A DNA stretch of 64,000 bases from Chara braunii (GCA_003427395.1 BFEA01000060.1:3447324-3511323), one strand, 5' to 3'; positions 11,568 to 24,743 are shown, counted from the first letter of the stretch. A program made the numbers and translations. The notes: generated from the sequence alone by a model not told the origin.

Positions 11568-12275
11568 TAATTTTAGTTTTGTCGCCATGTTCAAGGCACC
11601 TTGGCGTACCAACCTCTAATTTTACATACTCGTCGTTGTCTTCGAATGACCCTAGTAATTTATTTTGACTAACTTTTTAACTTTTTCGTTCGGAGGGTAT
11701 TACAACTAAGTTACGAACTATAACGATCTTAAAATGCATCGCAACGTCTCACGTATATACTAATCAAATTTTCTTACCCATGTGCTTCTGCCGTATGGAT
11801 CAAGGAACTCCCTTCAAAATGTCGGGCAAAGACGCATATACTTATTGACTTTAGACCGACTCTGTTATGGTAACAAATATCATAATTATGTCAAATATAA
11901 AAACATAGGTAAAACATTGTTCTAAAGGAGACTTAGGATAATTTTAGTTTTGTCGCCATATTCAAGGCACCTCGGCATACCAACCTCTAATTTTACACAC
12001 TCGTCATCGTTTTCGAATGACCCTCGTAATTTATTAATTTTATTTTAACTAACTTTTTAACCTTCTCGTTCGGAGGGTATTATTACTGACTATAATCATC
12101 TTAAAACACATCGCGACGTCTCTCGTGTATACTAGTTAACTTTTCCTACCCGTATGCCTTTTCCCTATTGGCCAAGGAACCCTCCTCAAAATGTCGAGCA
12201 AAGACGCATATACTTATTGACTTTAGACTGACTCTGTTATGGTAACAGATATCATAATTATGTCAAATATAAAAA
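11568..12275. repeat. Diverged tandem duplication, period about 370 bp
   Basis: The two copies begin at TAATTTTAGTTTTGTCGCC (11,568 and 11,939) and both end near TATCATAATTATGTCAAATA. They share the internal block CGTTCGGAGGGTATTA. No coding signal is present. Confidence 0.85.
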
Positions 12276-13327
12276 TTTGGATAAAATACCATTTTTAAAT
12301 TTAAAGCTATTTGCTCAGACATCGCATTGACATTCAAGTTCAACCGAGTGAAAAAAATATATTTTTATTCTAACGGTTTTTTCGTCTTTTTTTTTGGGGG
12401 GGTAGGGGGGGAGGGGTGTTTTTCGAACCCTAATAATTTCCCTTCCTCTGAAAATGTGTTTATTCGAGTAGAGGAGAGATGTATATGGTTAACGAGGACC
12501 CCATATTCTCATCATTTTACAACTTATAATAGTAACTTATGTATTCCTTCATAAAATTTTAAAATTTGGCGCAATTTTCTACATTTCTACAACAACATGC
12601 ATAAATTTTATATTCGTGTAAACGTTTTTTATTAACCAAGATAGTTAGTAAGAGTCCCTTTAAAGGCGAAATGGGTTATCGTTTTCACAATGGTTAATGA
12701 GTTCCCAGGAAGTGGTTACCTCAAAACTTTATGTCACCTCATTGGGGGTTGGGGTTTCATAAAACTTATTTCCTTCTATAAATTTATATGAGACCTTTGA
12801 GTATCTTGTCAAATCAATCGAGGAAATTATGGTTATTGATGTTTGAGGAGCGTCGAAACAAAATGTAAGGAATTAGATAACCACGTTGATAATTTTTCAG
12901 ACATTTCTAAGGGAAATGTAAGATTCACATAATACAACTGAATGAGGATCAAAGGTGTTCAATTCATATTATTGCCAAACAATGATTTAATAATAACCCT
13001 TGAAATATGCATTTTTATTTCATTACTTAAATATTTTAAATCCAATTTTTTAATAGCTTTGAGTTATGCTATATATGTTTTTAGTAACTTTTTACCATTT
13101 TGTAGAATCTGAGATGTATGACATCCTTATAAACGTTTTCCTCATAAGAATTGTGTGTGTGTGTGTGTGTGTCAGTAGTGATTAATGGAAGGCTAAAAAT
13201 TCGGGTTTTTTCGCCGCGTCGCTACAAACAATGTTGTTGAAACTTTTGCAAACAAACTATGCAGGTTCATAACACAAATATAAAAAAAACAATCAGGCAA
13301 AAAAAAAACGAAAAATAAAAATAAAGA
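12276..13327. other. AT-rich DNA, no gene
   Basis: Contains a short (GT)n run at about 13,154-13,172 and poly(G) near 12,394-12,420. No coding or RNA feature was recognised. Confidence 0.6.
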
Positions 13328-13620
13328 GTTTTTTTTTTTTTTTTTTTTTTAAGGCTCTTATGCAAGGCCTCTATCCTGGTGGTGGTAAGAGAACCACCGG
13401 GATTGCAGTTTTGCCTGGCTGGCCGCTCCATCTATTGGTGGGGAGCAACACCTGCTGGAAACCGGGTCCAGCGTTCCTTAAAGACATCTTTACAAAACAG
13501 TACATCTTGAAAGTGGCGTCATTGTGCTGGAAACCAGGTCCAGCGTCCCATATCCAATCTACTCTTCCATACCTATCCTGCAGCAGGGTCGGGTATTGCG
13601 GTGTCGGACCAAATACCCTT
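13328..13620 (-). mobile_element. Two retroposon 3' tails (SINE/LINE type)
   Basis: A T-run (about 13,328-13,350; a poly(A) tail on the minus strand) is followed by CTATTGGTGGGGAGCAACAC and GCTGGAAACCGGGTCCAGCG (about 13,460). A second copy of the latter phrase (TGCTGGAAACCAGGTCCAGCG) follows at about 13,530, preceded by GAAAGTGGCGTCATTG. The same two phrases recur at about 24,100 and 63,760. GAAAGTG(A/G)CG...GGTCCAGCGTCC is also the 3' end of the LINE at 24-28.7 kb, so these are probably copies made by, or truncated from, that LINE family. Confidence 0.55.
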
Positions 13621-15624
13621 ACAAGGGTATTTGGCCATGCTTTTGCATACGACACGATGACGACGTCGACTACCATGATGGAGCCAGTCTGGAATAGAAA
13701 GGGTATGCACGCCTGGGCGTGACACTAGGAAATGAATTCCTCGGTCATTGAGGCCGGGACAAAATCGGTAAGAAAATATCGAAAAATATACGCGCGCGTT
13801 GCTATGACGCGCGCTGGGATGGTTAGGATCAGCAGTAATACCCTCCGACCAGAAAGGTCGAGGGGTTGATTGAGTTAATGGTGCGTCGGATAAATTTGCA
13901 ACACACGCTGAGGCATGGACGGGTACCGGTCAACGTACCGGTACCGGACCTCTAAAAATGTCAACTTTGTCTTCCCCTACTCGGCCCCGAGTCGAGTACC
14001 CACCGCATCTACCTTGATGTGGAGTGGTACCGACCTACCCACTACTTTAGTGTTGTCCGTCGCTCTTAATGCGTAGTGGACCTCTTTTTCCGCCACTTGA
14101 GTGTTTTCCCTGTCGCGACCCTCGAATGTCGCAGCCATGGCTAGGTACCAGCCTACCCACTGCTTGATTGTTTCCCCGCCGCGACCTTAAATGGCGCGGC
14201 CACGACTAAGTATCGGCCCTTCGGGCCTTCCGACCAACCAAGTGTCCTTGCGGGTCACACCCATACTCAAACCGACAAGCACACAGGCGGGCATGCAGAC
14301 CAGCAAGCACGCCCACACGTACAAGACCTGGGAACAGGCTCGGGCCACTGGTGGGACGAGGCCCAACTACTGTATACATACTGAGTTGCTCCCCTTCTAT
14401 TCGAAGTGGGAGCTAGCTCAGTAGGTTCAGGTGCTGATTACTACGCAGAGGATGCAGGGATCGAAACTTACTAACCTTAGAGCTAACTCCTTTTTGACAG
14501 GGAGCTCTAATTTTGTTTGCCCGGTCTCAGATAGTTGGGACTCAAACCCGCGACCTACGAATTAGGAGTTAGTAGTTGTTAGTATTTTAGTTGGAACTTG
14601 AGCCTCCGTTATAACGGGGGCCCTCCACTTGGCAGGTTAGGTCGTTAGTAGTTAGATTTCTTTTGCTTTTCTTTTATTTTCTTTTCTTCTAAGTTTATTA
14701 GTTAGATTTCGTTTTCCTGTTTAGTTTCTTTACTTTTTCATTTTCTTTCGATCCCGTGATTTCTCCTTATGGATTCACTTTTTACAAATCTACCGCGGGA
14801 ACCAAGGCGTATTCAGTTGGTAATGCGGCAACGAACTGGCCGAGGTCGTGAGCGACCGACAGCTTGGACTTCGGCGCCGCGATGCAGATGCTCGCGGAGC
14901 CTCGAGCACCGGGGCACGATCTGGGCGCAACGAGGAGAGAAGGGGGGGACACTTCGGAAGAGTAGGCGGAGAGGGGAGTCGCGCGGGTAGCACGCACGAG
15001 TAGGAGGAACGGATAACCATACGAGAAGAAGGAGAAGAAGGAGGAGGAGGAAGTAGGAGAAGGAGGAGAGGAAGAGGGGGAAGAAGAAGCTCACCATCGA
15101 TGTGGAAGATTGTTGTAATTATCGATCTTGAACAACGAAACGCCTAGTAACTGCGCGTCATCCACCCTCGATGACTACGTCTCGGCCCTCCTGGCACGTA
15201 TCCGTCACTCATACCGATTGAACCGGCCGGTGAAGTGTCTGGGTTGCGGTAATCTCGACGGATTGGCACTTGGGGTGCTATGAAAGGTTCATTGAACCTC
15301 ATCACGAAGAGAGAGAAGAAGAAGTAGAAGAAGAAGAAGAAAAAGAAAGAGGAGGAGAGAAGAAGCAAGGAGAAGAGGAGAGAAGGGAGCGAAGAGGAGA
15401 ATGACAGAGAAAGGGGGAGTAGAAAAGAGATACTTACCTGGCAACGGATGACGTCGACGGAGGGGCTGACGACGACGACAGGCTGATGGCGACGACAGGT
15501 TGATGGCGACGACGGGCTGACTCCGACGACGGCTCAACGACCACGAGGAGCGAGATAGAAAACAGGTAAGCCTTCAATATCATGGCTTACCTCGTAATAC
15601 ATCAATAGGATAAAACAAAATAAA

Positions 15625-15656
<32 letters not shown>

Positions 15657-16057
15657 TAATAAAATCAGATGAATCTACTGCTAGGACACGAATACATACA
15701 TTACTACACTATAGGTATGTGTATGCGTACATGAGTGTGTGTGTATAAATGTGTGTGAGACAGAGAGAGAGAGTTCTCCTTCTTCCTCTTCTCAGTCCAC
15801 CATCTTCCTCTCACCTTCTCGCTCCCTGACTTCACTACGTCTGCAGACTACGAAAGAGGGAGAGGTTGGGTGAAATACGCATTGCCGAACAGCTAAATCT
15901 CCTACCCGTGGTTCGCCGCACGCTACTTAGATCGAGAGAATGAGGAAATCAAAGAAGGGTAGTGTATATTTCCCCGTTTCAGCAGAAAATTCATTCGAAT
16001 TTGCTCGTCCTATCAATGGAATGTGTGGGTGTGAGACGTTCATGATTCGACCAAAGA
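13621..16057. other. No certain gene; tRNA-like fragment and GA/CT-rich stretches
   Basis: Around 14,020-14,210 two diverged copies of a phrase like TACCGACCTACCCACTACTT occur. At 14,409-14,470 the plus strand reads GAGCTAGCTCAGTAGGTTCA (A-box-like) with GGGATCGAAAC 40 nt later, a probable tRNA-derived SINE head. A GC-rich patch at 14,769-14,990 and one at 15,425-15,540 are open in several frames without recognisable domains. The minus strand has good donor-like CCAGGTAAGTATC at about 15,440. Confidence 0.4.
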
Positions 16058-16059
16058 GT

Positions 16060-16147
<88 letters not shown>

Positions 16148-16170
16148 GAGACAGAGAGAGAGAGAGAGAG
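16058..16170. repeat. (AG)n microsatellite
   Basis: More than 50 AG units with rare interruptions (AC, AAG). Confidence 0.95.
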
Positions 16171-16748
16171 TTCTTCTTCTTTCTCTTCTAAGTCCACCAT
16201 CTCTCCTCACCCTCTCGCTACCTGACTTCACTGCATCTGCAAACTACGAGAGAAGAGGGAGAGTTGTGACTCGGGACTTAACGACATAGGATCCGGACAC
16301 GACATGGGAGTCAAACATTCGACGAGGGATTATCTGGGACTTGTAGCGAAAACTTGGTATGGACGACATTCCCATCTCTCCCCTCCTTTCGTCTGACCCC
16401 TCCTCTTCGTCTGTGTATGGAGGGGCTGGCTCTGCAAGGGCAACATCTTCGAGTACTTTCGGGTGTCGTTGATGTCAACAGTTGCAATGCCTTTTGTAGT
16501 CTGTAGTAGCTGTGTAGGAATAGGTTGGGCACTGAATGTCAGGTGTGAGTGTGAAGGAGTTGGATTCTTGTGTTGAGAGGAGAGAGTGAGCTCTCCATGA
16601 ACATTGGTTTTCAGTACTACGAACCTCCATTGGTATATTATTGGTGCAATGCTACTCTCTGGACACAGTGTGACTATCTGGCTTTTAGTATGACGGTATT
16701 CTGAAAATGGTCATCTCGCTGTTTGATTATTTTTCGTGCATTTGTTAC

Positions 16749-16808
<60 letters not shown>

Positions 16809-17859
16809 CAGTTGAATGATAGGCTGGGTACGAGTAACATCTATGTGTATGTGGAAAACGAAGGTGACGAGTGAAAACGAGAGACTTACCTAGTACTAAT
16901 AAGTGCGGCATTGGCCGCGACCATTCGCACTTCAGGGAGAGTTGATGTAGGCACCGACGATATCGCGGTGGGGACTGGGCAGGAGATTCCAGCTGTAGTC
17001 TGGGAAACGAACGCCAGGAAGGGTACCGATGATAGGCCTGTGATGATGACAATGACGAGGTGAGGGCACTTACCTTGTATTGACGATGATCTGCATGGGT
17101 GACATCTTCAAGTACTTCGGGTTGTAGCTGATGTCAACAGCTGCCTTGTCAATTCGTAGGTAGTAGTAGCTGTGTAGGGAGTAGGCTGGGCACCTAGCGC
17201 CAGGTAGGGAGATAAGGCCAGGATACTCATGTTGGTGGTGGCGAGAACAAGCTCTCATTAACATTGGCTTTCAGAGTTACGATTCTTCATTGGGGTTAAA
17301 TTGCCTCAATGCTACACACTGGACACTGTGATACTATCTAACCTTCAAAGTGATGGTGTAATTTGAAGTTGTCATCTTCTTGTTGCTTACTTTATTTGCA
17401 TTATCGTTATTATGATTATGATTATTATTATTTTTATTATTATTATTATTTTTATTAGGTGCATGATGGTACTGGGTGCAAGTAACAGTTGTGTGTTGGG
17501 GATCGAGGTAGTGAGTGATACGGGAAACGTACCTGGTGCTGATGCGTGCGTCATTGGCCGCTACCTGCTCGTACTTCAGGAGCACTGTTGTCGTCATCAG
17601 CACCAGCATAGTATAGGCTAGATAGGATCTGCGATCAGTGGTCTGGGCGCTGAGCGCCAGATAGGATATCAACATTAGCTCTTCGTTGATGATGATGATG
17701 AGAATATTTCAGCATTGTCAATTATGAACACTTGGTGTTTCTCATTTGGTGAATCTCGTGATGCTATGCCGTTGTTGGTTCGAGGTCAAGACTATCTGGA
17801 CTCATGTGCATGATGCTGCTTGTTTTTCTGGGTTTCGCTATTGCTCATCTCCCCTACTA

Positions 17860-18110
17860 CAGTCCGACGAGGCAAGACACACAGACTACCGAGCACACAG
17901 AAGGACTGGTTGGGCAGACAGATGGCAAACAAACAGACACGGACGCACATGCAAGTAAACAGATGGACTAACAGACGTGAACAGACTGACTGGTAGACAT
18001 AGACAAGCGAGCACAGTTAGTCAGACAAGTGAACACAGTCAGTCAAATAACCCAACACAGTCGGACAAACGAACAAAACAGAGACGGAAAGAGAAATCGC
18101 ATACACACAG
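17860..18110. repeat. Degenerate CAGACAGA-type simple repeat
   Basis: Runs of CAGACA/CACAGT words; similar, even more degenerate CACAGTGACA-type repeat covers 18,860-19,720 and 19,835-19,960. Confidence 0.7.
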
Positions 18111-18483
18111 AGGATGAAACAGAGAGGGGGATACGGGGAAGAGAGAAATGTATCTGGGTAGAGAAGAGATCAGCATTGGTGTTGGCGTCATCACTCGTTG
18201 GTCGTCAAGTTGTCTGTTTGCTTCCATGTTGTATAGGTTGAAAAGTGGATAGGGCGCCTGACGCCATTCAAGAGAGAGAGCTACACTGGGTTATGCTGTT
18301 GGTGTTGCCCGATTGGGCTTGGACATTGACTCACGGTTCTGCTGTTTTCGTTCTCAAATGGATGGTTACGCAGTTCCCTTGTGCTATCTACTCTTGCTTT
18401 GACAACTTGGACATCAATGTGATTCTCCGATTTGGATTTTGTGCTTCGTCCGCATTCATATACCTTGCATTTTATATTTATTA

Positions 18484-18563
<80 letters not shown>

Positions 18564-18859
18564 TTATTATTATTATCATTATTATTATTATTTTCATTCA
18601 CCCTTTTCATGCATGAGTACGGCAGCATAGTAGACTGGCGCCATGCGCCGCTAAAAACTCAGAGATATGGGAATCCGGGTACGGGTTCACTTTCAAAGAT
18701 TATGGCAACTCAGCACCCGAACAACTCTCTGTTAGCACATACAATGGACCAAGCAGGGTACCACACACACAACACCCTGCTGACCTGGACAGATACACAC
18801 AACTACGCTACATCTACACGGAGCTACGACTGGCGGACAGATAGACCAACAGACAACAA

Positions 18860-19720
18860 ACAGACTGGACAAACACAGGTACTGTGACAGTCACACCATC
18901 ACAGTAACACTCATGGTCACACAGTGACATATGGACACACAGACGCAGTGGGACAGGCAAGTGGCACTGTGACACACAGTGAACCACACAAATACTGTGA
19001 CAAAGAAATACTATGACATACGTTTACACAATGACACGCATACACGACATACGTACACAGACACCGTGGCACACGGGCACAGTCACACATACGGTCATAC
19101 TGTGACACACACATAAACACGGGAACAGGCACGGTGTCATATGCATAGTGCACAGACATATAGTACATGGTACCACATGACGCACAGCAAGAATACTGTG
19201 CACAGACATACGGTGAACACACCAACCACCCGGTGACTCGGGCACATCCGCTCAGTCACGCAGTGACGCGGATTCAGTCATGCAATCACGCAGTCACGCA
19301 GTGACGCTGTTGTACATACACGGGTGCACAGTCACACACGCGCTGTGGCGTGGGTTGTGACATGCATACACAGTCACACAGCACACGGTAACATACAGTC
19401 ACGACGACGGATACAATGGATGCACGAATACTGTGACAAGTACACATACGCTGTGACACGCATGCACGCAGTGAAAACACACCCATACAGTCACCGTGAC
19501 GCAGACCTGGTGAAAGGCACAATGGTGCACATGGTGACACAGATACATGCCTGCACAGACCCAGTCACTGTCAAGCGGGCATAGTGCAGCACGTACAATA
19601 CACCGTCACACACGCAGTGACACTGGAACACCCAGACTTCTCTCTCCGGGCATACTGCAGACCTCCATGCACAAGTCGCTGTAGCAGCACTCCCGCATGG
19701 CTCACGCAAGGATGAATGAC
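18860..19720. repeat. Degenerate CACAGT/GTGACAC minisatellite
   Basis: The words CACAGT, GTGACA and CAGTCACAC recur dozens of times at irregular spacing. Open frames here are Cys/Val/Thr/His-rich because of the repeat, and I do not call them genes. Confidence 0.75.
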
Positions 19721-20746
19721 TAACTGCATGCGGCCCCTTGCTTTATACTTCTGAAACTCAGTGGTCTGCCTTTTTTTTTTTTTTTTTTTCATCAGCCCAT
19801 GACACACACAGTTCCTCGTGGTACTTGCTGGGCTGGACTGGGACAAACAGGCGCAGTATGAAACAGACGTATGCAGTCTGGGACAGACAGGCACAGTCTG
19901 AGCCAGACAATCGCAGTTAAGACAAACGAAAACAGTTTGGGACAGACGAGCAGGGGAAACAGACGGAACGGGAAAAAAGATTGTGACTTTGAACTTGACA
20001 ACATTGGGACCAGATTAGACAGCGGAACTCAGACATTTGACGAGGGATTATGACAACAGTCCCGTCTCTCCTCTTCTCCTTCGTTCGATTTCGTTCCCCT
20101 TCGACTGAGTATGATCTGACCTGACACATTCTTATGTGTGTAGCGCCAGGCCATTCACACCCCACAATAATGATGTTGTATGCTTGGTCTGCGTTACGAC
20201 AGTAATTGGGTGATCATTGGTATTATAGTCTTTCGTTGCGATTTCCTGTACTATGTGGGAAAAGTCTGTTCTTGCCCTGGTATGCACCATTACGGTATGC
20301 GACACGCGTCATGTCACATAGATACGCAGTGACGCATACGAGGAGACAATCACACGGCGACACACAAGAGAAACGCATACACAAAGAGAAGAGAGAGGGA
20401 CAGAGTGTGAGAAAATGAGAAAGAGGGGAAGAGAACATACCTGGTATGCCCACACAACCGCATTGGTAGTGGCATCATTGGCCTTCACGGTCAACGAGAG
20501 CCTGTGGCATGAACACGGCTGTAGAAGGAAGGTCCCTGATATATGTGTCGGTTGCGGCGAGGGTTAGGCTCCCATTGTCAATTCGGTGCAGTATTCGGAT
20601 TCCGATTGAGATAACAGCAGTACATTACTACTCTTTGTCAGAGTAGGACTTCCTGGCTTTCAAGGGGGATTCCACCGTCTGCAATCTGTTCTTCCACTTT
20701 CGTCATTACCCTACGCTATTATTATTATTACTATTATTTTTCTAGA

Positions 20747-20786
<40 letters not shown>

Positions 20787-21226
20787 TTCGTTGCCACTAT
20801 TGATATTATTTTTATTATTTTATTTATTTTATTATTTTGTTATTTCGATTGTTATTGCTTGATTATTTCTGGTGTCTCTGTTAGTTACTATCGCTATCAT
20901 TAGACATCATACAAGCCCTGAGATGATGGGAGGCATGGGGCATGGAGAAAGAGGTGACGTTATCCTTCGTGATAAGTACCCGCCTCCTTCATCCTTTCCA
21001 TACTTAGCCTTGTTGGTCCTCCTAGATATCTGCCTCCTTGACCTTATTGTTTGATGAAAGGTTTTCTCATTGTTGTAATCACAACCTCAATTAAATCTAC
21101 GGGGCCGACAATCGGTTACATGGGTTAGATGTATATGACCTATAACAGGGTGATTGCGGGAGCTCTACCAGAGTTCAGGCGGAATTCAGGAGGCAGGGAA
21201 CAGCGAGGTATGTGTACTTCAACATT

Positions 21227-21256
21227 AACCCTAAACCCTAAACCCTAAACCCTAAA
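21227..21256. repeat. Interstitial telomeric repeat (CCCTAAA)4
   Basis: Four consecutive copies of CCCTAAA, the complement of the Arabidopsis-type telomere unit TTTAGGG, are followed by degenerate TCTGTAACC and CTTTAGG. It is too short to be a chromosome end and lies within unique-looking sequence. Confidence 0.9.
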
Positions 21257-21559
21257 TCTGTAACCTTTAGGTTGCTACCTATGACTATGTTAGTAACCAG
21301 GGTACAACGATCTTGCTATGTGGGCGTTCTTTGAGGATGTGGATGCAGAGGGAATCGATTACCCATATCATTCTCTCTATACGCCGCCTAATGATAATGG
21401 GTTTCATTTGGTTCAGCCTGTTGTGATTGAATGTAACGATGATGATCCATGTCAATTATCTCTTGTCATACGCCTGATTCAAACATAAGTTCTCAAACTA
21501 ACAACGATTCAGGGCTCGAATGCCATCAAAAGCAATGACTTGAGCCATAGGTAAGACTT

Positions 21560-22265
21560 GTGTGGAGGTAAGAATAGCAGGGAAAACCTGCCTTAACTCC
21601 AAATGAGCCTTACGCTTGGTCAGTGGTAAGTGCAAGGACCCTTGGACACCCGCCTTATTGAGGGCTAGCCACTGATAAGAGTAGCAGCGGAATCCTGTCT
21701 TATCAGTGACTAGTCTGATATAAGAGTTGTGAGGTTTCAAGGACACCTGCCTTATCATTAACCAACTTAACATTCTTTTCAGTGGTAAGAGTAGGCAAAG
21801 ACCTTTGGACACCCGCCTTATTGAGGGCTAGCCACTGATAAGAGTAGCAGGGGAATCCTGTCTTATCAGCGACTAGTCTGATATAAGAGTTGTAAGGTTT
21901 CAAGGACGCATGCCTTATCACTGATTAAACCTAACATTCTTTTCAGTGGTAAGAGTAAGCAAGAACCCTTGGACACCCGCCTCATTGAGGGCTAGTCAGT
22001 GATAAGAGAAAACAGGGAAATCCTGTCTTATCAGTGACTAGTCCGATATAAGAGTTGTGAGGTTTCAAGGACACCTGCCTTATCAATAAACATCCTAGGA
22101 CTTAATCAGTGATAAGAGTAGCAAGGATCCTTGGGCACCCGCCTTATTGAGGGCGAGTCAGTGATAAGAGTGACAGGGGAATCCTGTCTTATCAGTGACT
22201 AATCCAATATAAGAAGTAGCGAGGTTTCAAGGACACCTGCCTTATCAATGGCTAGCCATAGGATA
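21560..22265. repeat. Tandem array, period about 163 bp, four to five copies
   Basis: The landmark TTGGACACCCGCCTTATTGA stands at 21,642, 21,805, 21,969 and 22,131 (spacings 163, 164, 162). Each unit also contains GATAAGAG and its near complement CTTATCA several times, so each monomer can form short hairpins. A partial copy ends near 22,265. No coding signal is convincing. Confidence 0.9.
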
Positions 22266-23850
22266 AGCCTACCACTAAGTGTGCTTTGGCTCACAAGGGC
22301 CAAGACCCACAAGATTTGCCTTTGTCAAACAAGTTTCAGTAACAAGTGAATATATCCTGAATGGTCTGTCATACGACCTCTAACTTTCTTCACAATCTGC
22401 ATTGTTTAGTCTTAACTAACTATCTCTGATTCTACTGAGAGGGGATAAGTGAGATCTTACCTCAGAGAGAGACCATTCATTTGTCTGATTTCCTTCCATG
22501 AGATTCTTTCCTGAAGTTGGATTGATGATGTGTTCATGTGTGTTGGGAGAAGGAAGGGAACTCAGACAGGATAGTCCAGAAAAGGATAGGAATGAGATAG
22601 TGAGGAAAATATGGGAAGTTAGTACGATAGTAAAAGAGGAAGTGAATTATTATTCAATACCTAAAGCGAATGGGCAACAACCCAAACAATTAGTTAAGAA
22701 TAGTAGGAATCAGACAGAGGACGCAGAGTCTAGAAGGAACTTTCTAGATCTCAGCTAGGAAGAGAGATGTTAAGTTTCTCTTGGACTGTGTTGTGTCTAC
22801 AGGTTTCGACATGTCGGAGAACTTACGGGGGAATCTGTAAGAACAACAATTTTGTTATCTCTGGATAACAGGTCGGTAGAAGTCCGACTCAACTTCCACC
22901 ATGGCTTGACACCCACACCTAAGACAAGACCTAAGAATGGAACAGATAAATCTTCCCCCTGTATCAATGCCTAAATTGTCAAAATCACACTCAGGAGTCT
23001 TCGAAAATGTGTGGGGCTGGGGTAAAATGGAGTCAAGGTTAGGAAGGAATATTGTTTTCAAGGTTTTGGGGCGTGAGTGGCTTGCTATGAATGGATTAAA
23101 GGTTGACGCTTCTAGCGCATTTTGTGTCTGCATTTGTATGTGTGTATGTTGTTTCTTGCATCTGGACAGGTGTTGGACATCTGTGTTGTCTTCTGAATTT
23201 GAAATCGTCTGAGATATTAGGGCAAAGGGGCACGACAATCGTGAAAGTGAGGTCCACCGCTCAGTCAGCTCTCCTGATTTATATACATACACATATATAT
23301 ATACTTGTGAATGGAGTCGTAGTTGGTCAGTACCGGAAAGTTATTTGTCTAGGCTTGTGTTTGAGAGAATAGGAGACTACAAAGGGGATCGACTCTGGCT
23401 TCTCTTAAGATCAACAGAAGAAACATAGAGTCATTGTCATAACTAGCTAAGCGTGAAAGACTGTCCGAGAAGTCGACCTGATTAGATAGTCGGTCCGGAG
23501 AGTTAGCACCTCGGGGCTCGACATACGGGTCAGTCTTAAGGCGTTCTCCGCGCGTATGCCTATGCTACGGCGATCGAGAAAACGCCCTCGGCTGGCCTAC
23601 CTCTGCGATTGCATGTAAAAGCCTTCGCACGGGGGTCAGTAGCTCAGCAGGGATACGCCCACCTAAGGGATGGTGACAGCTCCCGCAGGTGGAGGTATGT
23701 TGTACCTCGCGGGATCCCTAACCTGTCGTAGGGAGTCGCGAGAGGTATAGCACGTGCGCACGGTCGGAGTGGTGTTTCGTTAAGGTGACGAAAAGAAAAC
23801 TCCTACGTGACACGACCGTGAGGTCCGACACTAAAAATATTACTTTACGT
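22266..23850. other. No certain gene
   Basis: An 86-codon frame at 22,498-22,758 (plus) and a 145-codon frame at 22,855-23,292 (minus) carry no recognisable domain. At about 23,632 the plus strand reads GTCAGTAGCTCAGCAGGG, which resembles a tRNA A-box, but no clear B-box follows. Confidence 0.4.
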
Positions 23851-24290
23851 ATGGGTGTGGGACCGCCGCGCGCGACAGTGGGGAGAAACATCGGAGGGCA
23901 CCAGTGGAGTCTCCCTCCATCCCCTAACCTTTGCCATCCACCTACTATCTTTATGGCGCCTATTGTGTCTTCGCACTCTGCAATAGCATGTGTTTGAAAA
24001 AAACTGAAACAACAGAAAAAAAGTTGAAAGAAGCTGCACTGAAATCAGCTGAAATCAACTTACATTGACTGAAGTATACTTTTCTTTTTTGAAAGTGACG
24101 CCATTGAGCTGGAAACCGGGTCCAGCGTCCTATATCTAGTCTTTTTTCTTCCCACCTCCCTGCAGCAACGCCAAGTACTGGGGGGAGCTCCACCAGGGGG
24201 CACCAGTGGGATCTTCCTCCTTCCCCTAGCTCCTGCCCTCCACCTGCTATCCTCATGGCATACGGAGTCTCATATACAAAAAATGTTTTC
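23850..24290. repeat. Two diverged copies of a ~110-bp phrase beside the LINE 3' end
   Basis: GGGCACCAGTGG(A/G)(G/A)TCT(C/T)CCTCC and the following CCACCT(A/G)CTAT phrase occur at about 23,898 and again at about 24,198. The right copy belongs to the LINE 3' untranslated region. The left copy may be the tail of a second, truncated LINE. Confidence 0.6.
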
Positions 24291-24743
24291 TCATCTTTGG
24301 AGGGAACACCTTGAGAGTAGCGCCCTGAAAAAGCTGACACTACCGACAGTATAGCTTGCACTGCAACTTGCTATGTCGTGTATTTGAGTGATTTAGTCGA
24401 CTCTAAGCTCCCAAAATTCCTCCAGGGCCAACGGGCGAGGAGGAAAGGGATCACCGAAATCCTGCGCAGGTCTCAGCTGTTCTATGGGATTCACCCTTGT
24501 CCAATCTTTGAAGAAAAGCTAGTAGTCTCTTTCCAGGTCTTCCTCCTGTCCTTCTCCATGGTCCAACCTGTCTCCTGTCCAAACCACCCTCGCGACCTAG
24601 CCCTCCCTCTCCCCCCCCAGTCAGCCTTCACAGAACCGGGAGATAATTTTTTTAATGTCACCCCTTATGTGCACCTGACTCAGTTTTTCCTTAACGTTGT
24701 GCCATTGTGCCATGATCTCATGTTGGAAAAGTAGCCGTATCTG

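Larger units (their letters stand above)
16300..20800 (-). repeat. Higher-order array of diverged exon-like units with ATT microsatellites
   Basis: Units of roughly 0.45-0.7 kb recur with four landmarks. (1) A near-palindromic marker like GGGCGCTGAGCGCCA lies at about 16,525, 17,190, 17,640, 18,250 and 18,635. (2) A minus-strand block reads roughly TVxLKAR-S-T at about 16,680, 17,335 and 20,660. (3) A minus-strand block ending in a splice-donor-like AG|GTAAGT or AG|GTANGT lies at 16,885, 17,075, 17,530 and 20,440, with the peptides VAANAALISTR, VAANDARISTR and VKANDATTNAVVWAYQ just before it. (4) ATT arrays lie at 16,748-16,809, 17,420-17,455, 18,487-18,582 and 20,750-20,790. The peptide NYTITLK resembles strands of PKD/REJ-type repeats, but that is weak. 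Frameshifts and stops suggest a decayed duplicated-exon gene or a satellite grown from one. Confidence 0.5.

Noticed and set aside
18245-18887. Frames with long Tyr or Ile runs
   Set aside because: They are translations of the ATT microsatellite.
18917-19720. Several Cys/Val/His-rich frames on the minus strand
   Set aside because: They derive from the CACAGT/GTGACA minisatellite and look like no known cysteine-rich protein.
21560-22265. CRISPR-like array
   Set aside because: Whole 163-bp units are repeated with no unique spacers, and the genome is eukaryotic.
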